From Sphingomonas sanguinis (GTDB taxonomy: Bacteria > Pseudomonadota > Alphaproteobacteria > Sphingomonadales > Sphingomonadaceae), in contig NZ_CP079203.1 of NCBI RefSeq assembly GCF_019297835.1, positions 2,329,001-2,393,000 of the forward strand: a stretch of 64,000 nucleotides of DNA. The letters run 5' to 3'. Under the pieces are notes generated by a model. That model was not told where the DNA came from. It did no database searches and saw nothing but the letters and a program-made list of their open reading frames with translations. Positions 1 to 8,790 of the stretch are shown here, piece by piece. The position numbers and the translations under genes were made by a program. Each line of letters opens with the position of its first letter. Within the stretch, counting starts at the first letter, position 1.

Positions 1-1
1 C

Positions 2-127
2 GGCCCCACCGGCGCCGAGCTGCACCGCACGGTCTATTCGACTCAGGCGCTGGGCTTCATCACCAAGCAGGCCGCGCGCTTCTTCGCTGACTGGGGAAAC
101 TTCAGCGCCAGCTCGATCGCTGCCTGA
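2..127 (+). CDS. Phage tail assembly protein, 3' end (gpG-like)
   Basis: The last 41 codons of a gene that starts outside the window, ending FSASSIAA. No domain can be recognised in so short a piece. The assignment as the gpG-like tail assembly chaperone is positional: in long-tailed phages this gene lies just before the tape-measure gene and is extended by a -1 frameshift, and both the position and a slippery heptamer are seen here. The zero-frame codons TGG GGA AAC at 92-100 contain the slip site. It would act with the frameshifted product to assemble the tail tube around the tape measure. Confidence 0.6.
   Translation, partial: GPTGAELHRTVYSTQALGFITKQAARFFADWGNFSASSIAA
94..100 (+). promoter_or_regulatory. 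Programmed -1 frameshift site GGGAAAC
   Basis: The heptamer GGGAAAC is read G GGA AAC in the upstream gene's frame, matching the X XXY YYZ pattern for -1 slippage. After the slip the ribosome reads CTT CAG CGC and enters the frame that stays open to 561. Phage lambda uses GGGAAAG at the same place between genes G and T. The heptamer and frames are seen directly; its use in translation is inferred. Confidence 0.65.
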
Positions 128-561
128 CCCTCTGGGTCCGGCAGTTGGCGTGGTATCATGCCACGCCGAAGCCGGACCCGCGCAGTCAGCGGGGCCGCGA
201 GGCATCCGACACGAAACGGCCGAGCCGGATCGAGGAATGCAAGCGGCGTCGGATCGAGCCGAAGATGCCGCCCAATCCGGCGCCACATTTTACCGACTGG
301 CTGATCGAGATCGGCCTGACGGAAGCGGCTGGCATGGGCGCCGATGCGGTGAGCTGGCGGCAAATCCGGGCATGGAAGTCAGTGACCGGCGTCCCGATCC
401 AGCCTTGGGAAGCGCGGCTCCTGCGCCGCCTGTCCATCACATACCTCGCTGAAGGCCGGTCGGCCGAAAGCGAATCCTGCCCACCGCCTTGGTGGCCCGG
501 CGTCGTGACCGCGCGCGAGCGCGAGATCGAGGACGCCGAGCTGCGCGGCGTGCTGGGCTGA
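97..561 (+). CDS. Frameshift extension of the tail assembly chaperone (gpGT-like)
   Basis: This reading frame is open from 91 to its stop at 561, and its first useful ATG is only at 265, so it fits a gpT-like part made by -1 frameshifting better than a separate gene. The conserved-looking portion follows residue 40: a PHFTDWLIEIGL segment, then WRQIRAWKSVTG and PWEARLLRRLSITYL. This resembles the short proteins encoded before tape-measure genes in other proteobacterial siphophages. Its stop lies 22 bases before the tape-measure ATG. An independent start at 265 (about 98 residues) is the alternative. Confidence 0.6.
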   Translation, partial: KLQRQLDRCLTLWVRQLAWYHATPKPDPRSQRGREASDTKRPSRIEECKRRRIEPKMPPNPAPHFTDWLIEIGLTEAAGMGADAVSWRQIRAWKSVTGVPIQPWEARLLRRLSITYLAEGRSAESESCPPPWWPGVVTAREREIEDAELRGVLG

Positions 562-583
562 CCGTCAGACCGGGAGGACCGCC

Positions 584-3500
584 ATGCTCGATGACGATAC
601 TCCCGGTCTTGGCGTCGATTTCGTCATCGATGCGGGCGACAGCTTCGGCGAGATGGCCCGCCTGGCGGCGGCCATGGAGTCGACCGAGGTCAAGGTCGCA
701 GCCGATGCAAAGCGCATGCGGGACGCGACCAGAGGCATGATCGACCTCGGCGGCGCAACCGCATCCGTCCAGACCTTCGCCAATGCCGCCACCCGCGAGC
801 TGGCCGCCGCTGCGCGTGAAAGCCGGGCGGCTGAAAAGGCGGGCGAGGCGATGGTGCGGCAGCTCGAGCGTCAGAACGCCGCCTATGGCAAGACCCGTGA
901 GGAATTGCGGAGCATGCGCGCCGAGGAGCGCGCCCTGGCGGCCGAGCGCACCCAGAACACCGATCTGGCGACCCGCATCCGCGAGGCCGAGCAGGCCCTG
1001 TACGACAAGGAATTTGCGGCCGCCCGCAAGGCCCGTTTCGAGGCCGAGGAGCTGGCCGAGGCCAAGATGGCGGCGGCCGAGAAAGCGGCCGTCGCTGCGG
1101 CCCAGGAAGCCCAGGCGTTGCGAGAGGCCGCCCACGCGCATGCGCTATTCGAGGCAGCTGCCCGCAAGGGCATGGAGGCCTATCGCGAAGAGCAGGCTGC
1201 CCAGCGCGCCCTGGATCGCGAGCGCGAGGCGCAGGAGATCCGCAGCGCCGCCCTAGCCTATTCCATGTTCGAAGCGGCGGCCCGGCGCGGCGCGCAGGCA
1301 CTGCGAGAGCATGAGGCGGCGGAACGCGCAGCCGCCCAGGCGCGCGCATCGGAAATCGCGTCGGCCGAGAGCTATGCCGCCCGTCTCGAGGCGGAAGCCG
1401 CCGCGATCGGCAAGACCGCCGACGAGCTGCGCGCCCTCGATGTCGCGCGACGTGCCGCTGCGGCCGAGAGCGAAGGGCATACCGACCAGGCCGAACGCAT
1501 CCGTGCGGCCGGTGCTGCCTATGCCGAGGCCCGCCGGGGCGCGGAGGCCCTGGAGGCCGAACAGCGCCGACTGGCCGATGCAGAGCGCGATACCGCGAAG
1601 GCAGCGCGCGAGGCGGCAGCAGCCCAGGCCGCGCAAGATGCGTCGATCGACTCGCTACGCGCGTCCGTCGATCCGCTCTATGCGACCCAGCAGCGTTTGC
1701 GCCGGGAATTGGAGAATGCCGCCCGGCTCTACCGCTCGGGCGCGATCCAACAGGATGAATATTCCCGCAGCGCAATGGAGCTGGCCGGGCGGCTCGACGA
1801 GGTCCAGCGTGCCCAGGCGCGCGCGGCGGACGGCGCCGACGATATCGGCAAGCGGGGGAAGCTCGGCGCCAATGACCTGACCAATATCTACTTCCAGATT
1901 CAGGACATCATCGTGAGCCTGCAGGGCGGCCAGAAGCCCCTGACCGTATTGCTGCAGCAGGGTTCGCAGCTCTCCGGCATCATGATGCAGACCGGCGCCA
2001 GCCTTAAGGAGATGGCAGGCGCCATCATTGGCCTGGCGATCGTTTCCCGTCCCAGCGCTGCGGCGATCGCCGCCCTGACGGAAGCGCAGACCGCGTTGGC
2101 GGCGGCCGAAACGGCGGCTGGCAGTGCTGGTGCCCGCGCTGCCATCACGTCGGCCGAGCTGGCCGTCGCTGAAGAAAATGCCGCGCGGGCCGGGATTCTG
2201 GACGTGTCCGCACAGCAGGCTCTTGCTGCTGCGCGCCTCGAGGCCGCGTCGGCGGCCGAGGTGGCAGCGGCTGCCAACCGCCAGCTCGCGGCTGCGCAGG
2301 CGAGCGTTACCACTTCGGCGGACGCATCGGCCGCTTCCGCCACGCGCATGCTCGCTCCATGGGCCAGCGCCTCCCTTTCGGTCCTCGCACCGCTTGCCGT
2401 CGTCGGCGTCGGGATCAAGCGCTGGCAGGACCAGCTCGGCAATGACGCGGCGCTGAAGAAATTCGCCGATGGCCTGGGCCTGACCCACCGGGAGATGAAG
2501 AAGCTGGGCGATGTCAGCGTCACCGTCGGGGACGTGCTGGCGGGCGTCTGGAAGTCGATCAGCGACGCCTTCGGCATGAAGATCAGCGGCAAGACGATCA
2601 TGGACTGGCTGTTCGGTCCGAACGACATGAAGGAAATCCAAACCTTCGTATCGCAGATCTACGGCGTCTTTGTCGGCGGCTATAACGCGATCGTCGAATT
2701 GTGGTCGGTCATCGTGCCGACGATCAGCCGGTTCATCGGCATGGTCGTCGGCATCGCGATGCAGATATTCCAGCCGATCGTCGACGCGGCGAAGTGGGCA
2801 GCCGACGGCGTGGTCAGCGTTTTCCGCGCGGTCTATGACTGGGCGAGCGGTTGGTTCAAGACGCTCAGCACCGCCGTATCGCCCTTGCTCCGCATGTTCG
2901 GATCGGCCGAGACCGCCAACGCGCTGGATAATGTTGGCAGCGAGCTGGGCAAGAAAGTCACCAACGGCTTCAGCGCCGCAGTCGCTCCCCTCGGCACGAT
3001 CGGCGGAAAGATCGGTGAGGCCTTCGGTCGCCAGTACAGCAAAGCCGCTGGCGAATTCGTCAGCGGCACCAACGCGGTCGTCGACAAGATCGGCGAGAAT
3101 GCAGTCGATGCAGCCCAAAAGCGGCTGAAGGACAAGGCGGACAAGATCAAGGCGGACCGCACGCCAAAGGTCGACCGACACGCCGAGCAGCTGGCGCGCG
3201 AGTCCGAGGCGACCGAGGCGCAGATCCGCAACCTCTATGCCCTGGCGGACGCCTATCGCGTGTCTGGGGCGCAGGCCCTGATCGCCGAAGCGCGGGTGAA
3301 GGCCGAGAGCGCCGCGATCAAGAAGCGCGCCGATATCGAGGCGATGGTCGACCAGCAGGTGCGCCTGGCGATCGCGCAGCGTGTGGCCGACGCCGAGAAA
3401 AGCACGGCCGGGATGCGCGACCAGGCGGCGGCACAGAATCAGGTCAACGCCCTTGTCTCGGCCGGACTGGTACCAGCCGAGCGCGCAGCGGCCCTTGTGC

Positions 3501-6361
3501 AGCAACAGATCAGCGACCTGCCGTTGCTGGCCGCGATCGAGGCGGCGCGGGCGCGTGGACAGGTAGAGGAGGCGAAGCGGGCGACCGCCGCACTGGAAGC
3601 CCAGCGCAAGGCGCGCGCGGATCTGGACGCGGCCGGTCGGGCGGCGGCCTTCAACACGGCAACCGCGACCGGAAACACCCGCCTTGCGGAATTGCGCGAA
3701 GAAGCGCGCTTGATCGGCGCGTCGAGCATGGAACGCGCCAAGGGATTGGCGCTGGTGCGGGCGACGGCCGAGGCCGAGAAGTTCAATCCCACGGATCGCG
3801 CCGCCTACATCAAGCAGCAGGTGCAGATCGCAGAGGAGACCGAAAAGACGGCCGCTGCGACCCGCAACTGGAACGCCGGGCTGACGGAGACCGCCGATCG
3901 CTGGGACCTGATAGCCCGCAATGTCCAGAACGCTGCGACGGGCATGGCGGATGCCTTCGGCAAAGTCGGCCGCGCGATCGGCGACATGGCCAACATCTAT
4001 GTCGGCTTCCATGCGACCGAAACCCGCCTTCAGGCGGAGCGCGACGCCAAGCTGCGCGAAGCCGGTGACGACCAGCGCGCCCAGGCGCGGGCCAACACGG
4101 CCTATGAGCTGTCGACCGCCACCCTGCGCGTCGGCGCCTTCGGCGACATGGCGAATGCCGCAAAGGGCTATTTCGATGAGCAGAGCAAGGGCTATGCCGC
4201 CCTGACGATCGCGGAGAAGGCTTTCCGCGCGGTCGAATTCGCGCTGTCGGTGCGGTCGATCGCCCAGGACGCGATCGAGACGGGCCAGAAGATTGCCAAG
4301 AGCGTCGCCCGGACCGCCGCGAAGGCGACCGAGGCGGTCGTGTCGGCGATCGCCGGGCTGCCTTTCCCGCTGAACCTGGCAGCGGGTGCCGCGACGGTCG
4401 CGGCACTCGCGTCCCTCGGCGTGTCGCTGGTCAATTCCTTCACCGGGGGCAAATCGCAGCAGGCGCCGACCAACACGGGCACCGGCACCGTGCTGGGCGA
4501 CACGTCCGCCAAGTCCGATTCCATCAAGCGATCGATCGACGCGCTGAAGGACGTCAACACGCTGACCAGCACCTACGCCCGCGAAATGATGGGATCGCTT
4601 CGCTCGATCGACAATCAGATCGGCGGACTCGCCTCCGTCCTGGTCCGCGCAGGCAATATCAACGCGTCGGCCGGGGTGACCGAGGGTTTCCAGAAGGACT
4701 TCACCGGCAAGCTGCTGTCGTCGATCACCGGCGGAGGCCTGCTGTCGAAGCTGCCGATCGTCGGCGGGGTGTTCGACGCTATCAGCAGCGCCATCGGATC
4801 GCTGTTCGGCTCCACGACGAGCGTCGTCGGGAATGGCCTGTCCGGCAAGGCGCAGAGCGTTGGCTCGATCCTGTCCGGTGGTTTCGACGCCGAATACTAT
4901 TCCGAGATCGAAAAGAAGAAGCGTTTCCTCGGCATAACGACGGGGAAATCTTACTCCACGCAATATGCAGCGGCCGACCCGGCGCTGGCGAACCAGTTCA
5001 CGCTGCTGCTGCGCAGCTTCAACGACGCGATCGTCGCGGCCGCAGGCCCTCTCGGTGCGTCGACCGGCGCGATCCAGGATCGGTTGAACGCCTTCGTCCT
5101 CGATATCGGCAAGATCGATCTGAAGGGACTGACCGGCAAGCAGATCGAGGAGAAGCTGACGGCTGTCTTCGGCGCTGCGGCCGATCGCATGGCGGACGCC
5201 GCCTTCCCAGGGCTTCAGCGCTTCGCAAAGGTCGGTGAGGGCGCGTTCGAGACGTTGGTCCGCGTCGCCTCGACGGTCGAGGCGGTGACCAATGCACTCG
5301 GGCAGCTGGGCGACGCGACGGCGGCGATGGGCATCGACGCCAAGATGGCGCTTGCCGGTCAGTTCGACAGCATCGGTGCGCTGACCAGCGCGGCGGATAC
5401 CTATTTCCGCGCCTATTACAGCCAGGCCGAACAGGCCGCTGCGAAGACCGAGCAGCTCGGCCGTGTGTTCGGCTCGATGGGCCTGACCATGCCGTCGACG
5501 CTGGCGGGGTTCCGCGCGCTGGTCGAGGCGCAGGATCTGACGACCGCAGCGGGCCAGGCGACCTATGCGGCCTTGCTGAAGCTCGCCCCCGCCTTTGCCG
5601 ATCTACAGGCTGCGATGTCGGGGGCGAAGAGCGCGGCCGACATCGCAAGCGAGCGCGCCGACCTGGAACGTCGTCTCCTCGAGCTGCGTGGCGACACCGC
5701 CGCGCTGCGCGCCCTCGATCTGGCGAAGCTCGATGCCAGCAACCGCCCACTTCAGGAGCAGATCTATGCGATTCAGGACGCGCAGGAAGCAGCGCGGGCG
5801 GCAGACGAGCTGCGCCAGGCCTGGACCAGCGTCGGCGACAGCATCATGGATGAGGTCAAGCGCATCCGTGGTCTGAGCGACGCGGGTGGGCAGGACAGTT
5901 TCGTGTCGCTGCAGGGCCAGTTCAATGCCGCCATTCAGGCGGCGCGCGGCGGCGATATGGAGGCGGCAAAGGGCCTGCCTGCGCTCAGCCAAGCTCTGCT
6001 CGGCAAGGCTGCCGACGTCGCGACCAGCCGCCAGGAGCTGGCCCGCATCCAAGCCGCGACCGCCGCAGCGCTGGAGGCCACCTATGGCATAATCGGATCG
6101 CTGAGCGGGTCGAAGAAGACGACCACCGCCACGGCTACGGTCGAGAATGCCGCTGCGTCGACCAGCACCAGCTCGGCTCAGAATAACGACCCTGTGGTCA
6201 GCGAGATCAAATCGCTGAAGGACGAGATCGCGCAGCTCCGGAGCGAGAATAATTCGGGCAATGCCGCGATCGCCGGTAACACCGCCCGAACCGCCAAGAA
6301 GCTGGACGATATCACCAGTGAGAACGGCGGAACCGCTGTCAGCGTCGCGGCCGCCGCCTGA
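584..6361 (+). CDS. Tail length tape measure protein
   Basis: A 1,925-residue protein that sets tail length and serves as scaffold for tail-tube assembly. Residues about 40-420 are an Ala/Glu/Arg-rich coiled coil. Around residue 431 the segment IYFQIQDIIVSLQGGQKPL matches the TMP_2-type signature of lambda-like and D3-like tape measures. Hydrophobic stretches lie near residues 470-500 and 690-760, another coiled-coil segment covers about 840-1190, and further hydrophobic stretches lie near 1240-1290. At roughly 0.15 nm per residue the tail would be near 290 nm, so a siphovirus is likely. The ATG follows GGGAGGACCGCC, a good ribosome binding site. The stop overlaps the next start by one base (TGATG). 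Confidence 0.93.
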   Translation: MLDDDTPGLGVDFVIDAGDSFGEMARLAAAMESTEVKVAADAKRMRDATRGMIDLGGATASVQTFANAATRELAAAARESRAAEKAGEAMVRQLERQNAAYGKTREELRSMRAEERALAAERTQNTDLATRIREAEQALYDKEFAAARKARFEAEELAEAKMAAAEKAAVAAAQEAQALREAAHAHALFEAAARKGMEAYREEQAAQRALDREREAQEIRSAALAYSMFEAAARRGAQALREHEAAERAAAQARASEIASAESYAARLEAEAAAIGKTADELRALDVARRAAAAESEGHTDQAERIRAAGAAYAEARRGAEALEAEQRRLADAERDTAKAAREAAAAQAAQDASIDSLRASVDPLYATQQRLRRELENAARLYRSGAIQQDEYSRSAMELAGRLDEVQRAQARAADGADDIGKRGKLGANDLTNIYFQIQDIIVSLQGGQKPLTVLLQQGSQLSGIMMQTGASLKEMAGAIIGLAIVSRPSAAAIAALTEAQTALAAAETAAGSAGARAAITSAELAVAEENAARAGILDVSAQQALAAARLEAASAAEVAAAANRQLAAAQASVTTSADASAASATRMLAPWASASLSVLAPLAVVGVGIKRWQDQLGNDAALKKFADGLGLTHREMKKLGDVSVTVGDVLAGVWKSISDAFGMKISGKTIMDWLFGPNDMKEIQTFVSQIYGVFVGGYNAIVELWSVIVPTISRFIGMVVGIAMQIFQPIVDAAKWAADGVVSVFRAVYDWASGWFKTLSTAVSPLLRMFGSAETANALDNVGSELGKKVTNGFSAAVAPLGTIGGKIGEAFGRQYSKAAGEFVSGTNAVVDKIGENAVDAAQKRLKDKADKIKADRTPKVDRHAEQLARESEATEAQIRNLYALADAYRVSGAQALIAEARVKAESAAIKKRADIEAMVDQQVRLAIAQRVADAEKSTAGMRDQAAAQNQVNALVSAGLVPAERAAALVQQQISDLPLLAAIEAARARGQVEEAKRATAALEAQRKARADLDAAGRAAAFNTATATGNTRLAELREEARLIGASSMERAKGLALVRATAEAEKFNPTDRAAYIKQQVQIAEETEKTAAATRNWNAGLTETADRWDLIARNVQNAATGMADAFGKVGRAIGDMANIYVGFHATETRLQAERDAKLREAGDDQRAQARANTAYELSTATLRVGAFGDMANAAKGYFDEQSKGYAALTIAEKAFRAVEFALSVRSIAQDAIETGQKIAKSVARTAAKATEAVVSAIAGLPFPLNLAAGAATVAALASLGVSLVNSFTGGKSQQAPTNTGTGTVLGDTSAKSDSIKRSIDALKDVNTLTSTYAREMMGSLRSIDNQIGGLASVLVRAGNINASAGVTEGFQKDFTGKLLSSITGGGLLSKLPIVGGVFDAISSAIGSLFGSTTSVVGNGLSGKAQSVGSILSGGFDAEYYSEIEKKKRFLGITTGKSYSTQYAAADPALANQFTLLLRSFNDAIVAAAGPLGASTGAIQDRLNAFVLDIGKIDLKGLTGKQIEEKLTAVFGAAADRMADAAFPGLQRFAKVGEGAFETLVRVASTVEAVTNALGQLGDATAAMGIDAKMALAGQFDSIGALTSAADTYFRAYYSQAEQAAAKTEQLGRVFGSMGLTMPSTLAGFRALVEAQDLTTAAGQATYAALLKLAPAFADLQAAMSGAKSAADIASERADLERRLLELRGDTAALRALDLAKLDASNRPLQEQIYAIQDAQEAARAADELRQAWTSVGDSIMDEVKRIRGLSDAGGQDSFVSLQGQFNAAIQAARGGDMEAAKGLPALSQALLGKAADVATSRQELARIQAATAAALEATYGIIGSLSGSKKTTTATATVENAAASTSTSSAQNNDPVVSEIKSLKDEIAQLRSENNSGNAAIAGNTARTAKKLDDITSENGGTAVSVAAAA

Positions 6362-8790
6362 TGGACGTCCTGTTGAACGGCAACCGCTTCGCCCTTGGCG
6401 AGGCGGAAACAGGCGCGACCGTAGGAATCATCGACTATAGCCGTCGTGTCACGGACGATTTCGGCGTCACCACCGTCACGCAGCGGGGTTTTGCCCGGCG
6501 CCTGGGGGTACGACTGGCGGTACCGCTCGAGCGGATCGATGCGGTCCAGCGGCACCTCGCCGACCTGCGCGCCACCTCGGCGCAATGGATCGCCGACGAT
6601 CGCTTCACCTGGCTCAGCCCGACCGGCTTTTACAAAGACTTCGAGATTGATCTGGCGATCGCGCCGGTCGGCTATTGCCGCCTGACCGTCGAGGGGCTGA
6701 CCGAAACCGAAGTCGTACCGGATCTGCTGGGCGATCCCGCGCCCGAGGGCATGGTTTCGACCCTCCAGCTGCTTCAGCCAGTCTCCGTCACCGATTCGGT
6801 GCTGAGCGCGAGCAGCGTGCCGGAGGCAGACGCGCCGGCCTGGTCCACGCAGACCGGCTATCTGGTCGGCGCGCGCGTGCTTCGCCAGCATGTGATCTAC
6901 GAGGCGCTTGTCGCCCACAGCGGCGTCGACCCGCTGAAGGCGGACGGCAAATGGCTGGCGATCGGGCCGAGCAATCGGTGGGCGATGTTCGACCAGGCGC
7001 TCGGCACCCTGACCAGCGCTGCGGCGCAGATCAGCGTCACGCTGGTTGCGGACGGCGTCGACGCAGTCGCCCTGCTCGACGTGACGGCTACCACGGTTCG
7101 CGTCGAAACGGCTGGTTATGATCGCACTCAGCAGGTCACGGGCGGCCCCGTGACGTTTCTTGATCTGGGCGGCAAAGGTCAGGTGACCGTCACAGTGGCC
7201 GGGCAAGGGACCGTATCGGTCGGCACCCTGCTGGTCGGCCGATTGGTCAAGCTGGGCACCACAGAAGCCGCGCCCACCGCAGGCATCAACGATTTCAGCC
7301 GCAAGACCATCGACGATTTCGGCGAAGTGTCGATCACCAGGCGGGCTTACGCGAAGCGCATGTCGGCCAAAGCGCTGATCCGGACGGATGCGCTGGATCT
7401 GGTCGCAAATGGCATCGCAGCGGTGCGCGCGGTACCGTCGCTCTGGATCGGCCAGGACGGCTACGACAGCCTGACCATTTACGGCTTCTTCCGCGATTTC
7501 GAGATCGAGGTTGGCGAGCAGGTCTCGAAACTGTCGCTGTCGGTGGAGGGCTTCAGCGCGGCGGACAAGCCTGCCGCCCTAGTCGATTGGGATGACCTCG
7601 GCGATCGAAACGGCAACAAGCCGGAGGACAAGGCGACCAACACACGCAACCCGTCATCCCTGATCGGGGATCGAACCGTTACCGATGTGCTCGGCTCCAT
7701 TGACGTGAACGTCGATGCCATTTTGGCGCAAGCGTTGCGCCAGGATGACCTGCTGCAGGTGTTCGACCTGCGAACGATGGTCGAAGGCCAGCCCGTAGCG
7801 ACGAAATTTTTAGCGTTCCGAACGGAGGCGAGAGACCCGGTGAACGGGTTCGCATCCGCGAGCGATTTCACGGGCGTCTTTGCCAAGGCCAAGGACGGCA
7901 CCGGCTATACGATGAACCTCCAGGCGGTGAAGGCTGGCAACGCGACCTTCGCGGACGTTCTGTCGGGCTACAACACTTCGCTCGGCAACCTGGGCGCGGG
8001 GATGAGCGACCTCCAAACGATCACCGGCACGCTATCTCAAAATTTGAGCCAGGTGAGCGCGTTGGCGGGAAACACCAGCGCCAAAGTCACGCAGCTTATG
8101 CAAGCATTTGCCTCGGACAGCGATGGCATCGCTGGTTTCGTGATGGCCGCTTCGGTCGATGCCAACGGCCTACAGTATATCACCGGGATCAGTGGCATCG
8201 CTGGGACGCGCGGCAATGAACTGAATTTTCTCAGTGAGAACTTCAATTTCGTCAGCACGGCCGGAGGCAATCGGCTCCGGCTCCTGTCCTACAATGCGGC
8301 GCTGAAGCGGTGGGAGTTTTCCGCCGAAGTGTATGCGCGTCGTGTGGTCGCGGACAGCATCCAGGCTGGCGACATCAAGTCGGCGGCGGTGACCAAGACG
8401 CGCTACGCGATCATGAGCGCGGATGTCAGCGTGTCGCGCGGGGCTACCGCGAACGTCGTCCAAATCGCTTTCGTGAAAGACGACAATGACAGCGATTTGA
8501 AGGTCCAGTTCTTTGGCATGTTCTGGTCGCCCGACGACCTGCAATTTGCGGGCTCATTCGTCGTTGACAACAACACGGCCTATCCCGCCGGAAGTGTCAA
8601 CATCATCCTCGACAGCAAGGACAGCCAAGGGCGGATGCCGATCACGCCGTTCAGCTATTTGAGCGGCATCCCGGCGGGTAACCACACGATCACATTCCAA
8701 GTGACCAATACCGAAACCGACCCTCTCGACCTGACCATTAAGGCCGGGTCGGCGATCGAGGTTATCGAATTGAAAAAGGCGGCGGTATGA
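6361..8790 (+). CDS. Phage tail tip/hub protein
   Basis: An 809-residue protein directly after the tape measure, where distal tail and hub proteins are encoded. An N-terminal module occurs twice: residues about 20-150 carry GIIDYSRRVTDDFG and about 305-430 carry GINDFSRKTIDDFG, each followed by a similar segment containing GFYKDFEID or GFFRDFEIE. Residues about 540-670 (NTSLGNLGAGM..LQTITGTLSQNLSQ.., then a beta-rich segment with YARRVVADSIQAGDIKS) resemble the C-terminal DUF1983-type region of lambda gpJ-like central tail fibres. It probably joins the tail tube to the spike encoded next. The start overlaps the tape-measure stop and its own stop overlaps the spike ATG. Confidence 0.72.
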   Translation: MDVLLNGNRFALGEAETGATVGIIDYSRRVTDDFGVTTVTQRGFARRLGVRLAVPLERIDAVQRHLADLRATSAQWIADDRFTWLSPTGFYKDFEIDLAIAPVGYCRLTVEGLTETEVVPDLLGDPAPEGMVSTLQLLQPVSVTDSVLSASSVPEADAPAWSTQTGYLVGARVLRQHVIYEALVAHSGVDPLKADGKWLAIGPSNRWAMFDQALGTLTSAAAQISVTLVADGVDAVALLDVTATTVRVETAGYDRTQQVTGGPVTFLDLGGKGQVTVTVAGQGTVSVGTLLVGRLVKLGTTEAAPTAGINDFSRKTIDDFGEVSITRRAYAKRMSAKALIRTDALDLVANGIAAVRAVPSLWIGQDGYDSLTIYGFFRDFEIEVGEQVSKLSLSVEGFSAADKPAALVDWDDLGDRNGNKPEDKATNTRNPSSLIGDRTVTDVLGSIDVNVDAILAQALRQDDLLQVFDLRTMVEGQPVATKFLAFRTEARDPVNGFASASDFTGVFAKAKDGTGYTMNLQAVKAGNATFADVLSGYNTSLGNLGAGMSDLQTITGTLSQNLSQVSALAGNTSAKVTQLMQAFASDSDGIAGFVMAASVDANGLQYITGISGIAGTRGNELNFLSENFNFVSTAGGNRLRLLSYNAALKRWEFSAEVYARRVVADSIQAGDIKSAAVTKTRYAIMSADVSVSRGATANVVQIAFVKDDNDSDLKVQFFGMFWSPDDLQFAGSFVVDNNTAYPAGSVNIILDSKDSQGRMPITPFSYLSGIPAGNHTITFQVTNTETDPLDLTIKAGSAIEVIELKKAAV

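Noticed and set aside
1655..4963. A 1,102-codon open frame on the minus strand inside the tape-measure gene
   Set aside because: It is an antisense shadow of a GC-rich coiled-coil gene; the protein has no domain and no ribosome binding site.
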